From an uncultured Desulfatitalea sp. (GTDB taxonomy: Bacteria; Desulfobacterota; Desulfobacteria; Desulfobacterales; Desulfosarcinaceae): 64,000 nt of DNA. Location: NCBI GenBank assembly GCA_937868765.1, contig CALMNL010000004.1:632749-696748 (forward strand). The letters run 5' to 3'. The notes under the pieces are model-generated. The model was not told the origin of the DNA and did no database searches. It saw nothing but the letters and a program-made list of their open reading frames with translations. Positions 26,028 through 36,213 of this stretch are shown here, in pieces (position 1 is the stretch's first letter; each line of letters opens with the position of its first letter). The translations under genes were made by a program, and so were the position numbers.

Positions 26028-28757
26028 CTACTGCAGCACCGCCGCGATGGTCTCGCGTATTCTTTTGACATCGTCTGCGGCGTCGACTTTTTCGCCGTCG
26101 AAACTGCGCACGTAAAACACATCCACCACCTGATCCACCTGGGTGGCGATCTTGGCCACCCAGATGTCGAGGCGGCAGCGGAAGATCGCATCGGTGATGC
26201 GGTAGAGCAGCCCTGGAAAATCCCAGGCGATCACCTCAATGATCGTGTAGAAGCTCGAGGTTTCGTTGTCGACGGCCACGGTCTGGGGACGCTCCTTGGA
26301 TATGGTTTTGATCGAACGGAAGCCGAGCTGTTTTTCGGCCAGTTCGGCCGACAGATCCAGCTGATCGGCCAGGGCCGTCTCCAAGTTGCGGGCGGCGCGC
26401 TGCCAGCGCTCCTCCTCGAAGAGGATGTCGGGTGGCGGCTTGACCTCGAAAATGTCCAGGGCGACATTGTTACGCCAGGTGAAGATGCGCACGTCCAGGA
26501 TATCGATGCTGTTGAGGGTCAGCACGCCGGCCACCCGCGACAGCAGGCCGGGCCGGTCCTTGGCGCACAGGGTGATGGTGCGGGTCTGGCCGTCGGCCGA
26601 TTTGTCGATGCGCCACACGAACGCATTTTCCTGGAGCTGTCGGTGGAGCGCCATGTGCTGGGGGATCTCCTGGGACGGGGTGTGCAGCATGTAGCGCGGC
26701 GACATGAATTTGAGCAGATTGGCACTGGCGCTGCGCTCCTCGGCGGTGAGGGCCGCTTCCAGGATACGCTCTTTTTTCTCCTCCATGATGCGCATGGCCC
26801 GCTTGGAGACCAGCTCGCCTTTTTCCATGACATTGAGGGTCTTCAGAAAGAGCGAGCGCATCAGCGACGCCGTCCAGTCGTTCCAGGCTTTGGGACCGGT
26901 GGCCATGGCATCGGCCACGCTGAGCAGGTAGAGCATCTTGAGCCGCTCGGGTTTGGCCACCCGGCGGGCCACGTTCAATGCCGTCTCTTCATCGTTGATG
27001 TCCCGGCGCGTGGCGGTTTCGAACAGCAGCAGGTGATCGCGGATCAGGAATACCACGGCCTCGATCTCCGCTTCGTTCAGCCCTTTTTCCGCACAGATTC
27101 TGGTGGCCATCTCGGCGCCGCGCTCCGCATGGCCGGGAGCAGGCTCGGCCTTGCCGATGTCGTGCAGCAGTGCGGCCCACAACAGAACGCGTTTGTTGCG
27201 GATCTCCTGGTAAAATTTCTGGGCCAGGGTGTCCGGTTCGTCATTTTTGGCGGTGCCGACCTGTTTGAGCAGCCCCACGGTCAGCAGCAGGTGTCGTGCC
27301 ACGGGATAGAGATGGTACTGGTCGAATTGAATGCGGTTGACCAGCCCCTTGAATTCGGGAAGGTAGCGCACCAGGAAACCGGTATCCAACATGGCGTAAA
27401 GCGCATTGAACTCGCCGGCCGGCCGGGCCAGAACCCGTTCGAAGATTTCCGCGACTTGCGGCGAGCTGCGGAACCAGTCCTGGTTCACCAAATCGGCGAA
27501 CTCCCGGATCAGACGGCGCGCCTCGGCGCTCAGGGGCGCCTTGTGCACGGCGCTTTCGGCGAAGATCTTCACGATCAGCAGCGGATCGTTGAGAATCGCC
27601 TCGGGCGATACGAAGTTGAGCATGCCGCGGTTGAACTTGAGACCGGGCACGTCGGTGGTTTTCAATGCCTTGTTCTTGCGTTTGAGCCGCTTGCGCTGGT
27701 CCAGCTCATAAATGAAGACATCGTAGCACTGCTTGATGAACTCCATGTGGCCGTGCAGATCGCCCAACAGCCGTTCCACCGGCAGGTGGCCATTGACCCC
27801 CTTGACTTTCATGGCGTCGGCCAGGCTCGTCTGGTGCTCCAGGTGCAGTTGATCGCACTTGCGGTTCATGAGCAGATGCAGCTGATTGCGCACCGACCAG
27901 ACAAAGTCCAGGGAACGGCTCAGTTTTTCGAATTCGTGGCTGGAAAGGTAGCCGTAGTATTCCAGATCCCGGGACTGCTTGATGTCGGACTGGATGCGGG
28001 CGATCCACAGCATGGTGTGATAATCGCGCAATCCCCCCTGGCCTTCCTTCAAATTGGGCTCGAGCAGGTAGGCGCTGTCGCCGAAGCGGGTGTGGCGCTC
28101 GGCATTGCTCTCGACCAGCTGGGTGATGAGCTGTGCCGGCTTGGGCGTGAGCAGCTTGACCCGCATGCGATCCATCAACTGGTGGTAAAGGGGCGACATG
28201 CCGCATACGAATCGGCCGTCCAGCAGGGCGGTGAGCACCTCCAGGTCCTGACGGGCCAGCTGGATGCAATCTTTGATCGAACGGGTGGCGTGGCCCACCT
28301 CCAGTCCCATGTCCCAGAGGGGGTAGACGATCTCGCGCACCAGGGCTTCGGCTTCGGCCGGCACCCTCTCTTCGAAGAGAAACAGCAGATCGATGTCGGA
28401 AAAGACACACTGCTCGGCCCGGCCATAGCCGCCCAGGGCGATCATGGCGTAAGGATTGCGCATGATCCCCATGCGGGGCCCCACGGAACTCTGGGCGAAA
28501 CTGGCCAGAAAATATTCATCCACGGCCGCGGCATGGGCCTTGAGAAACTCCTGGGCCGTCATGCCGGCCACCATGGAGAGCAATTGCTTGCGCCGGGCCC
28601 TGAAGGTCTCGGCGGCTGGGGGGCTTTCCATGATATTGGTCTGTGGCATCATGCGACGCGTGCGCTCCGGGTCGTTATGGGCTTCGTTCTTTGCCGTACC
28701 CCAGGGTACCGGTTCGGAAGCAAACAGTTGCTGAACATATCGCAATAGATGTGCCAT
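26028..28757 (-). CDS. glnD: [Protein-PII] uridylyltransferase / uridylyl-removing enzyme
   Basis: A 909-residue GlnD with all domains. The nucleotidyltransferase motif is GGYGRAEQCVFSDIDLLFLF (about residue 110), the HD hydrolase motif LLHDIGKAEPAPGHAERGAEMA (about 530), and two C-terminal ACT domains for glutamine (DRPGLLSRVAGVL and DFPGLLYRITDAI). It adds UMP to PII Tyr51 when glutamine is low and removes it when glutamine is high. Its two likely substrates are encoded on either side (24.3 and 30.5 kb). The first 40 residues are poorly conserved, and no good ribosome-binding site precedes this start, so a later ATG is possible. Confidence 0.95.
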   Translation of the reverse strand: MAHLLRYVQQLFASEPVPWGTAKNEAHNDPERTRRMMPQTNIMESPPAAETFRARRKQLLSMVAGMTAQEFLKAHAAAVDEYFLASFAQSSVGPRMGIMRNPYAMIALGGYGRAEQCVFSDIDLLFLFEERVPAEAEALVREIVYPLWDMGLEVGHATRSIKDCIQLARQDLEVLTALLDGRFVCGMSPLYHQLMDRMRVKLLTPKPAQLITQLVESNAERHTRFGDSAYLLEPNLKEGQGGLRDYHTMLWIARIQSDIKQSRDLEYYGYLSSHEFEKLSRSLDFVWSVRNQLHLLMNRKCDQLHLEHQTSLADAMKVKGVNGHLPVERLLGDLHGHMEFIKQCYDVFIYELDQRKRLKRKNKALKTTDVPGLKFNRGMLNFVSPEAILNDPLLIVKIFAESAVHKAPLSAEARRLIREFADLVNQDWFRSSPQVAEIFERVLARPAGEFNALYAMLDTGFLVRYLPEFKGLVNRIQFDQYHLYPVARHLLLTVGLLKQVGTAKNDEPDTLAQKFYQEIRNKRVLLWAALLHDIGKAEPAPGHAERGAEMATRICAEKGLNEAEIEAVVFLIRDHLLLFETATRRDINDEETALNVARRVAKPERLKMLYLLSVADAMATGPKAWNDWTASLMRSLFLKTLNVMEKGELVSKRAMRIMEEKKERILEAALTAEERSASANLLKFMSPRYMLHTPSQEIPQHMALHRQLQENAFVWRIDKSADGQTRTITLCAKDRPGLLSRVAGVLTLNSIDILDVRIFTWRNNVALDIFEVKPPPDILFEEERWQRAARNLETALADQLDLSAELAEKQLGFRSIKTISKERPQTVAVDNETSSFYTIIEVIAWDFPGLLYRITDAIFRCRLDIWVAKIATQVDQVVDVFYVRSFDGEKVDAADDVKRIRETIAAVLQ

Positions 28758-28866
28758 GGCTGCCGCACCTGAAAATTACATTTTAAAACAATCAATTAGG
28801 AAATATGCAAGAGAATTGGAAATTTTGATGGAATCTACAATTTTGTCGTACTTTCGGGGATAAAAA

Positions 28867-28881
28867 TTACATTTGTGTAAA
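28867..28881. promoter_or_regulatory. Candidate operator upstream of glnD
   Basis: TTACA-TTTG-TGTAA is an inverted repeat with 5-bp arms, about 110 bases before glnD. A second half-site-like TTACA occurs at about 28779. The same arm sequence and spacing occur before the glutamate synthase operon at 36067-36084. Confidence 0.4.
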
Positions 28882-28977
28882 TCAAGTAGCGATTTTTAAA
28901 TCTTTCGCTGCTTTCTGGCAAAGCGGCCGGAGCCATGCCGCGCCCCGACCGCTTTCACCCCCATTCGATCCGAAGCG

Positions 28978-30384
28978 CTATTCCTGCCCCAGGGCCACGG
29001 CGCCGGCCGCCAGTCCTTTCGCTTCGGCCGGTTTACCCGCAGAAACCACCATGCCGCCATGGGAGGCGATGCCGAAATCGGGATAGGCCACGCCGCCATG
29101 CTCCACCATGTCGAGCCCCTCCAACTCCTCTTCGGGAGAAACCCGCAGACCGATGGTCTTATCGATCAGTTTGAACAGACCGAAGGCCAGGGGGAAGGTC
29201 CAGACGAAGCAGGCCACGATGCCCAGCAACTGCACGCCCACCATGGACAAGCTCGTGCCGCCCATGTTGAACAGGCCGGCCGCCAGCGTACCCCAGGCGC
29301 CATTTACCGCGTGTACCGAAACGGCGCCCACCGGGTCGTCGATTTTGATGCGGTCGATGAAGAGCACCGAGAAAACCACCAGGACCCCCGCGATGGCGCC
29401 GATGATGATCGCGCTGCCGGGCGACACATTGGCACAGCCGGCGGTGATGGCCACCAGGCCCGCCAAGGCACCGTTGAGGGTCATGCCGATTTCCGGTTTG
29501 CCGAATTTGAGCCACGAGGCGAACAGGGCTGTCGTGGCGCCGGCGCAAGCCGACAAATTTGTGGTGACGAAAATGATCGCGATACTCTTGTTGGCCGCCG
29601 TGGTGGAGCCGGGATTGAACCCAAACCAACCGATCCACAGAATGAACACACCCAGCGCCGCAAGGGTCATGCTGTGCCCCAGGATCGGCTTGATCGCGCC
29701 ATCTTTGCCATATTTGCCGATCCGCGGCCCGAGGACGATGGCACCGGCCAGGGCGGCCCACCCGCCGATGGAGTGAACGACCGTGGAACCTGCAAAATCG
29801 ATGAAGCCCAGCTTGCCCAGCCAGCCGTTGCCATGGAACAGGTTCCCCCAGGCCCAACTGCCGAAGATGGGATAGATCACCGCGCTGATCACGGCACTGT
29901 AGAGCAGGTAGCCTACAAATTTGGTACGTTCGGCCATGGCGCCGGATACGATGGTGGCCGCCGTCGCCGCGAAGACCACCTGAAACATCCAAAAGGCGAG
30001 AATCCAGGGATCTCCGTCGGGGGTCCAGTCGCTCAAAAAGAATCCGTCGGTCCCGAACCACCCGGTCTTGGTGGTCCCGAACATCAGGCCGAATCCGATG
30101 GCCCAGAAAGCAATGCTGCCGAGACAAAAGTCCATCAGGTTCTTCATCATGATGTTGATGGCGTTCTTGGCCCGGGTAAACCCGGTCTCCACCATGGCGA
30201 AGCCCGCCTGCATGAAAAACACCAGGGCCGCGGCGATCAGGGTCCACATGTAGTTGGCGTGGGTCTGCACCAGATCGATGGCCTCTTTATTGGTCAGCGG
30301 CGTGGGATCATCGGCCCACGCGGCCGCCACACCGCACCCCAGCAACAGCACCGCACCCGCGCCTATCATCTTCATCGGTTTCAT
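28978..30384 (-). CDS. amt: Ammonium transporter Amt (second copy)
   Basis: About 468 residues. The start at 30384 (MKPMKMIGAGAVLLLGCGVAAAWA signal peptide) has AAAGGAG 8 bases upstream; a start at 30438 would put 18 non-conserved residues before the signal. It has membrane-segment signatures MQAGFAMVETGFTRAKNAIN, SWAWGNLFHGNGWLGKLGFIDFAGS, GWFGFNPGS and DDPVGAVSVHAVNGAWGTLAAG. It is longer than the first copy and belongs to the AmtB-with-extended-C-terminus type. It is co-transcribed with the upstream PII gene (75-base gap), under the sigma-54 promoter at 30860-30875. Confidence 0.94.
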   Translation of the reverse strand: MKPMKMIGAGAVLLLGCGVAAAWADDPTPLTNKEAIDLVQTHANYMWTLIAAALVFFMQAGFAMVETGFTRAKNAINIMMKNLMDFCLGSIAFWAIGFGLMFGTTKTGWFGTDGFFLSDWTPDGDPWILAFWMFQVVFAATAATIVSGAMAERTKFVGYLLYSAVISAVIYPIFGSWAWGNLFHGNGWLGKLGFIDFAGSTVVHSIGGWAALAGAIVLGPRIGKYGKDGAIKPILGHSMTLAALGVFILWIGWFGFNPGSTTAANKSIAIIFVTTNLSACAGATTALFASWLKFGKPEIGMTLNGALAGLVAITAGCANVSPGSAIIIGAIAGVLVVFSVLFIDRIKIDDPVGAVSVHAVNGAWGTLAAGLFNMGGTSLSMVGVQLLGIVACFVWTFPLAFGLFKLIDKTIGLRVSPEEELEGLDMVEHGGVAYPDFGIASHGGMVVSAGKPAEAKGLAAGAVALGQE

Positions 30385-30459
30385 CGTCAGTACTCCTTTC
30401 GAAATTTTTCTGAATTGAAGAGCGGAAGTCGCCTTCAACCTTTTCTTTTCGTCTTTTTC

Positions 30460-30891
<432 letters not shown>

Positions 30892-31115
30892 TCATCTATT
30901 TGGTATTTATGTAATATTTGCATTTACATACAAATACATATTGTTTTTTATGTTTACAGTTTTGTTTTTATATTATCTTGTTTTGACATTTTTGTAGCAT
31001 ACCGGCGCGGGGCGAGCATTGCCCTCAGGAGCCGGAGAGCGGCGACGTTATGCAATTGGCGAGGATGGCCATGAAACGCCGCCGGCTATCGATCATCAGG
31101 CGGAACGGTGAGAAA

Positions 31116-31628
31116 TCAGGAGAGGAAATAGGTATGGGTGGGACACAAGATGTGCGGCCGCCGGGAGGTCGCGGCGGTGGTCGTGCAGCGATGGCGGTCC
31201 AGGCGCCTGAGCCTGTGGGAGTCGAAGAAGCGGATCTGCCTGGCCGAGATCGAATGCACGATGGTCCAGTGGTCCCAGGCCGGCCCGCCCAATCCAATGA
31301 GGATGGCGCGCCTGTCGCTGTCATCGAGAAAACGGGCCATGGCCTGCCAGAACTCGTCCAGGGGGACCTCCGGCCGATGCTTGAAGGGCATGCGGCGGTT
31401 GGGGATCCGGCGACCCACGACATCGCGCAGGATAGCGCCGATCTCGTTCAGGCCGATCCCCTCGGTCAACACCGTGCTCAGCTCACTGGTTTTTTCCAGG
31501 TAGACCATGATCCGCCGGAACAGATCCCGCGAATCCTGTTCATTGTTGCCGGCCACGATACGCGCCGCGTTGACGATGCTGTAGATGGCGCACAAGCCGT
31601 CCAGCGCGCCTTGAAAATAGGGTCTCAT
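31116..31628 (-). CDS. Small papain-like cysteine peptidase (putative)
   Basis: A 170-residue protein. The ATG at 31628 has GGGGGAG 5 bases upstream. QGALDGLCAIYSIVNAAR places Cys13 at the start of a helix, as in papain/C39-type folds; DHWTIVHS supplies His120, and FFDSHRL supplies Asp136 in the expected order and spacing. There is no signal peptide or membrane segment. The last 25 residues are low-complexity and arginine-rich. The gene follows the ATP-grasp ligase by 43 bases, so the two probably work together, for example in making and trimming a peptide bond. The family assignment rests on motif pattern only. Confidence 0.65.
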   Translation of the reverse strand: MRPYFQGALDGLCAIYSIVNAARIVAGNNEQDSRDLFRRIMVYLEKTSELSTVLTEGIGLNEIGAILRDVVGRRIPNRRMPFKHRPEVPLDEFWQAMARFLDDSDRRAILIGLGGPAWDHWTIVHSISARQIRFFDSHRLRRLDRHRCTTTAATSRRPHILCPTHTYFLS

Positions 31629-31671
31629 CGGTGCTCCCCCGGACCGAGATGCCGATTGTGCGGAACCGGTA

Positions 31672-32691
31672 TCAGGTGCCGCTTGAAAATACCGGATGGC
31701 GTTGGGCCGCCAAGTTGACCAGCAAGCTGGCCATGGCGCCGTAGGAAAGCCCGGCCGCCTCGGCCGCATACACCAGCGTGGTGTCGGCACTCAAGTCGGC
31801 GTTCGGGTTGATGTCCAGGACATAGTAAAGGTCATTTTCCATCCGCAAATCGATGCGCGCGTAATCCCGGCAGCCCATGGCCCGATAAGCGCCGACCGCC
31901 GTCCGGTTCAAGGTGGCCAACTGCGCCGCATCGAGCGCGGCCGGAATCCGCAGCTCTATCTTCTCGTAATGCACCGAACCGGGAATGAATTTGGAGTCGA
32001 AGGTGCACAGGCGGTCCCTGACCTGCTCGAAGGCACTGAAATCCATCTCCGCCGCGGGCAATGGATGCACCGTGCCGTTGCCCCAGAGGGTGACATGAAA
32101 CTCGCGGCCGTCGATGAAGGCCTCCACCAGGGCCGGTTGTTTGAATGTGTCGTGCACGAAGGCGACCCGCTGTTTGAGCTCCTGCCTGTCCATCACCACC
32201 GCATCGGTGGAGATGCCGAAACTGCAATGTTCCAGCGCCGGCTTCACGATGGCGGGAAATCGGTCCCAGACGTCCACCCGCTGCGGATCAATCACCCTCC
32301 CGTCGGGGGTGGGGATGCCCTGGCTGTTGAGCATCTCCTTGACCGCCGCCTTGTCCCAACTGAAAGCAAGGATATCGGGAGAAGAACCGGTGTAGGCGAA
32401 ATTCATCGATTCCAATATGCCGGCCACCGCGGCATCGCTGCGGGGGCAGCCGGGCAGTTCTTCGCACCAGTTGAAGACGACGAAATCCTCCGGTGCATAC
32501 AACCGCAGCAAATCGCCGAGCGTCGCGTCGGTCACCGGCACGACGGTCACCGGGTGCCCCTCTTTGTTCAATTCGGTTGCAAGCTTTTCTGCGGATTCAA
32601 CGGCGTTCGCCGTCTCTGCGGAATCCCAGGCAGGGTCCAGATTGTGCAGCATCAAGACAGGTATGTCGGTTCGTCTGTGTGTCGGGTCCAT
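31672..32691 (-). CDS. D-alanine-D-alanine ligase-like ATP-grasp enzyme
   Basis: A 339-residue ATP-grasp protein. N-terminal domain: PVLMLHNLDPAWDSAETANAVE. Central part: AFSWDKAAVKEMLNSQGIPTPDG, FPAIVKPALEHCSFGISTDAVV and ALVEAFIDGREFHVTLWG. The magnesium site is YARIDLRMENDLYYVLDINPNADLS. Order and motifs follow Ddl, but the N-terminal substrate motif differs and the gene is not in a cell-wall cluster. It is probably not the housekeeping Ddl and may join two amino acids or extend a peptide. GGGAGG precedes the ATG. It is paired with the cysteine peptidase gene downstream and lies between glnK and glnE. Confidence 0.85.
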   Translation of the reverse strand: MDPTHRRTDIPVLMLHNLDPAWDSAETANAVESAEKLATELNKEGHPVTVVPVTDATLGDLLRLYAPEDFVVFNWCEELPGCPRSDAAVAGILESMNFAYTGSSPDILAFSWDKAAVKEMLNSQGIPTPDGRVIDPQRVDVWDRFPAIVKPALEHCSFGISTDAVVMDRQELKQRVAFVHDTFKQPALVEAFIDGREFHVTLWGNGTVHPLPAAEMDFSAFEQVRDRLCTFDSKFIPGSVHYEKIELRIPAALDAAQLATLNRTAVGAYRAMGCRDYARIDLRMENDLYYVLDINPNADLSADTTLVYAAEAAGLSYGAMASLLVNLAAQRHPVFSSGT

Positions 32692-32866
32692 CGCCTCCCA
32701 TATTCCAATGCATGCGGCCAGGGCGATAACGGATCTATCCCCTTTCCAGATTCAGGTTGCCGGTGCGTGTTCATTTGAACGGTTGATCGACCGAAAAACT
32801 CCAAACTTAATGCCGCCTTACCCTAAAGCAGGATATCGCGCAATAAAAAGAGGGCGGTGTGGAAAT

Positions 32867-35800
32867 TTATTGCCCCAGAAACCGCTGCCATGTGTCCACC
32901 ACGAATTGGCGCGGCTGCGCGAAGCGGTCTTGGCTTACCCGGGCCGATTGCTGGTTCAGGTTGAGGCGGTGCACCATGGCCCTGTAGATAAGGTAGGCCC
33001 GGCGCAGGCGGAAGGCCGTGGTGTTGTCGAGGATCCCAGCCTCGTTGAGGGCCTGCAGCAGGCGGACATTGTCGGTCCAGCGGACGATGGCCGGATGTTG
33101 GTGGGCATGTCGCAGGACCAGGTATTGCACCAGGAACTCGATGTCCAGGATGCCGCCGGCCCCCTGCTTGATGTCGAACTGGCCGCTGGTTTCCGCCTTT
33201 TGCTCCTTGCGCAGCCGGACCCGCATGTCGGCCACCTCCTGGCGCAGGCGTTCGCCGTCCCGTGCCTTGGTGAGGGTTTCCAGACGGATGGCATCGAAGC
33301 GGGCCAGCATGGCCGGGTCGCCGATGATCGCCCGGGCCCGGATCAGGGCCTGGTGCTCCCAGGTCCAGGCCTCGCTGCGCTGATAGTCGGCAAAACCCTC
33401 CACATGACTGACCAGCATGCCGGAGTCTCCACTGGGACGCAGGCGCATGTCGATGTCGTACAAGACGCCGGCGCCCGTGTGGGTGGTGAGCAGGTGCAGC
33501 ACCCGCTGGCCCAGGCGGCTGAAAAACTGGGCATTGTCCATGCTGCGGACGCCGCCGAAGGTGCTGCCCGGCTGGGCGGCGTGCAGGAAGACCAAATCCA
33601 GGTCCGAGCCATACCCCAGTTCCAAACCGCCCAGCTTGCCATAGGCGATGACGGCGAACCCGCGCTCGCAGCCATTTTGGACAGTACTGCAGGCCGGCGT
33701 GCCGTATTTCTCTTTCAGCTGCTGGAAGCACAGGTCCACGGCCGCCTCGAGCACCACTTCGGCGATATCGGACAGATGATCGCTGACTTTCATCAAAGGC
33801 AGCACGTGGGTGATATCCGAGGCGGCCACCCGCAGCACGTTCACCTGCTTGAAGACCCGCAGTACTTCCATCTGATATTCCAGATCTTCGGCGTCGACCC
33901 CCGCAAGGCGCTGGGCCAGCTCTCCCTCGATCTCCCGGCGCCGGGGGGGACGGTACAGAGTCCGGGGGTCGAGCAGTTCGTCCAGCAGCACCGGATGGCG
34001 CCCCAGGAAGGCGGCGATCCAGGGACTGGCGCCGGCCAGCCGCACCAGGTGGGTGAGGATCGAAGGGTTCTCCAAAAGCAACGCCAGATAGGAGGTGCGC
34101 TGCTGGATACTGCGGATCATGTCGAAAATGCGGGCCAGCACCAGGTCGGCCTGGGGGTCGCGCCCCACGACCTGCAGCACCAGGGGCACAAGCCGGTTGA
34201 CGCGCTCGCGGCCAACGCTGCTCATGGCCTGCAGGGCCCGGTCCTCCTTGAGGGCTGCGATCTGGCGCAACGCCTCTCCCGGCACCTGGTAGCCGATGCG
34301 GCGGATCAGGGCCGTCCGCTGCTCCTTGTCGCCCACCCCCTGCCAGAGCACCCGCAACTGCTTGAGCGTTTCTTCTTCGGGGCTGTTGACGCCATTTTCC
34401 TTTACCGGCGCCAACAGTTCGTTGAAGTGGGCATGCACACGCCGACGATGGTCATCCAGACATGCCAGGAAGCCCTCCCAACCGTCGAAACCCATGACCA
34501 CCGCCAGGCGCCGCTGCGCCCTGGCCTCGGTGGGCAGGTGGTGCGTCTGCATGTCGGCCCACTGCTGCAGGCGGTTTTCCACCGTGCGCAAAAAGACGTA
34601 GGCCTCATCCATGGTGCGGCCCACGGCCGCGGGGATGTAGCGTTTTTTCACCAGCACCTGGAGCACCTGCCGGATAGGCCGGATCTGGAGAGCGGCCTCG
34701 ACCCCGCCGCGGATCAGCTGGAACATCTGGCCGAAAAACTCGATCTCACGGATGCCCCCCGGCCCCAGCTTGATGTCGTTCTGCATGCCCTTTCCGCGCA
34801 CCTCGAGGGCGATGCGGCCTTTCATCTCCCGCAGGCTGTCGAAGGCGCCATAGTCAAGGTAGCGGCGGAATACAAAAGGCCGCAACCGCCCCAGCAGCAG
34901 CTCGCCGGCCGCCTGGTCGCCGGCGATCACCCGGGCCTTGATCAGGGCATAGCGCTCCCATTCGCGCCCCTGCTCCTGGTAGTAATCTTCCATGCGATCG
35001 AAGTTCATCACCAGCGGCCCGGCATCCCCGTACGGCCGCAGCCGGGTGTCCACCCGGAAGACGAAGCCGTCGGCGGTGGGCACGCCGATGATCTGGATCA
35101 GCTCCCGGCACAGACGCGTGAAAAAGGTCTCGTTGGTGGTTTCGCCCTGGCGGCCGCCGCGGGTCCGGCCGTCGGCGGCATAGGCGAAGATCAGGTCCAC
35201 GTCCGAAGAGAAGTTCAGTTCGTGGGCCCCGAGTTTGCCCAGGCCCAGCACCACCAGGCCGACGCGCTGCCCCTTGGCATCGAGGGGTTCGCCCCAGGCC
35301 GCCGCTTCGCGTGCATAGAGATAGTCCACGGCGGCGCCGATGGCCGTATCGGCCAGCGCCGAGAGATCGGCCAGGGTCTGGTTCAGGTCGGCCCAGCCGC
35401 AGATGTCGCGCAGGGCGATGCGCACCATCTCTCGTTGGCGGACGCTTCGCAGCACTTGCATCACCGTCTCCCTGGACGGCTCCTGGAATGTCTCGGCTGC
35501 GCCGACATCGCCGGTCAGGGGCTGACCCAACGCCACCTGGCAGGCGTGCGTCAGTCGCGGCCGCAGTGGCCGGTCCCCGCTATCGGACCGGAGTTCCCCG
35601 CTGTCGATCAGGTCGGTGAGCAGGGTGGGCCGCCGCACCCATTGATGGACGATGAAATCGCTGAAGAGCAACACCCGCTCCAGGCAGGGCCGCAGGGCCC
35701 CCGGATCGGGAACCGCAAGGCCGTCACGGTCAAATGCCTCGCCTACGGTTTGCCAGCGCTCGATGGCTTCCTTCTGTAGATCGGGGGGCAGTTGGGGCAT
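32867..35800 (-). CDS. glnE: Bifunctional glutamine synthetase adenylyltransferase / deadenylase
   Basis: A 977-residue GlnE, near the usual 950. The N-terminal adenylyl-removing nucleotidyltransferase domain has VLGLGKLGAHELNFSSDVDLIF, and the C-terminal adenylyltransferase domain has AYGKLGGLELGYGSDLDLVF; both acidic catalytic pairs are present. The ATG at 35800 (MPQLPPDLQKEAI) is 6 bases after AGGA; a start at 35905 would add 35 residues without family support. It modifies Tyr398 of the glutamine synthetase encoded at 22.7 kb, under control of PII and glutamine. Confidence 0.95.
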   Translation of the reverse strand: MPQLPPDLQKEAIERWQTVGEAFDRDGLAVPDPGALRPCLERVLLFSDFIVHQWVRRPTLLTDLIDSGELRSDSGDRPLRPRLTHACQVALGQPLTGDVGAAETFQEPSRETVMQVLRSVRQREMVRIALRDICGWADLNQTLADLSALADTAIGAAVDYLYAREAAAWGEPLDAKGQRVGLVVLGLGKLGAHELNFSSDVDLIFAYAADGRTRGGRQGETTNETFFTRLCRELIQIIGVPTADGFVFRVDTRLRPYGDAGPLVMNFDRMEDYYQEQGREWERYALIKARVIAGDQAAGELLLGRLRPFVFRRYLDYGAFDSLREMKGRIALEVRGKGMQNDIKLGPGGIREIEFFGQMFQLIRGGVEAALQIRPIRQVLQVLVKKRYIPAAVGRTMDEAYVFLRTVENRLQQWADMQTHHLPTEARAQRRLAVVMGFDGWEGFLACLDDHRRRVHAHFNELLAPVKENGVNSPEEETLKQLRVLWQGVGDKEQRTALIRRIGYQVPGEALRQIAALKEDRALQAMSSVGRERVNRLVPLVLQVVGRDPQADLVLARIFDMIRSIQQRTSYLALLLENPSILTHLVRLAGASPWIAAFLGRHPVLLDELLDPRTLYRPPRRREIEGELAQRLAGVDAEDLEYQMEVLRVFKQVNVLRVAASDITHVLPLMKVSDHLSDIAEVVLEAAVDLCFQQLKEKYGTPACSTVQNGCERGFAVIAYGKLGGLELGYGSDLDLVFLHAAQPGSTFGGVRSMDNAQFFSRLGQRVLHLLTTHTGAGVLYDIDMRLRPSGDSGMLVSHVEGFADYQRSEAWTWEHQALIRARAIIGDPAMLARFDAIRLETLTKARDGERLRQEVADMRVRLRKEQKAETSGQFDIKQGAGGILDIEFLVQYLVLRHAHQHPAIVRWTDNVRLLQALNEAGILDNTTAFRLRRAYLIYRAMVHRLNLNQQSARVSQDRFAQPRQFVVDTWQRFLGQ

Positions 35801-36213
35801 GCAGATTCCTGTGGTTGTAAATATCCCCTGTCGCGGCAGGGAGATAAGGGAGCGCGCGACGGTGATACTGGCACGTTTTGTGAATCCCAGAATATCGTTG
35901 CGCACGCGCCTTTTTGTCCTTGATAGCAGAAAACCATTGGGGACAACAGCCCAATTTAACTAAATAAGGCATGCGTTTCGCAAAGAAGTCCGCCGACCCT
36001 GCGCCCCCGGACAAGGGTGCGGACATGCGCCCTGGCTTAACATTTTTGCAATTAATCGGAGTGATATTTTACATAATTGTAAAAAATGGAACGCCTGGCA
36101 AATTCGAGATTACAGTCGATATCCCATTTTAGGTATAGACTTAATCGAGAAATTTTTGTTAAAGAAAAAGGTTTTTTCAAAGCGCATCGCAGGTTGAAAA
36201 GGAAAGGTGAACC
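35801..36213. other. Divergent control region, glnE and glutamate synthase operon
   Basis: This 413-base region contains the promoters of two divergent nitrogen genes. It includes the operator-like palindrome at 36067-36084 and an AT-rich stretch before the first glutamate synthase gene. No sigma-54 site with correct spacing was found. Confidence 0.5.
36067..36084. promoter_or_regulatory. Candidate operator of the glutamate synthase operon
   Basis: TTTTACATAATTGTAAAA is a perfect palindrome of two 7-bp arms around TAAT. It lies 130 bases before the amidotransferase gene and shares TTACA-N4-TGTAA with the site before glnD. Confidence 0.45.

Noticed and set aside
32867-35905. GlnE start at 35905
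   Set aside because: The first 35 residues do not match the family, and the ATG at 35800 has a good ribosome-binding site and family-like start.
36031-36050. TGGC...TTGCA before the glutamate synthase operon as a sigma-54 promoter
   Set aside because: The distance between the GG and GC elements is 12 bases instead of 10, which abolishes sigma-54 recognition; the -24 half is also imperfect.
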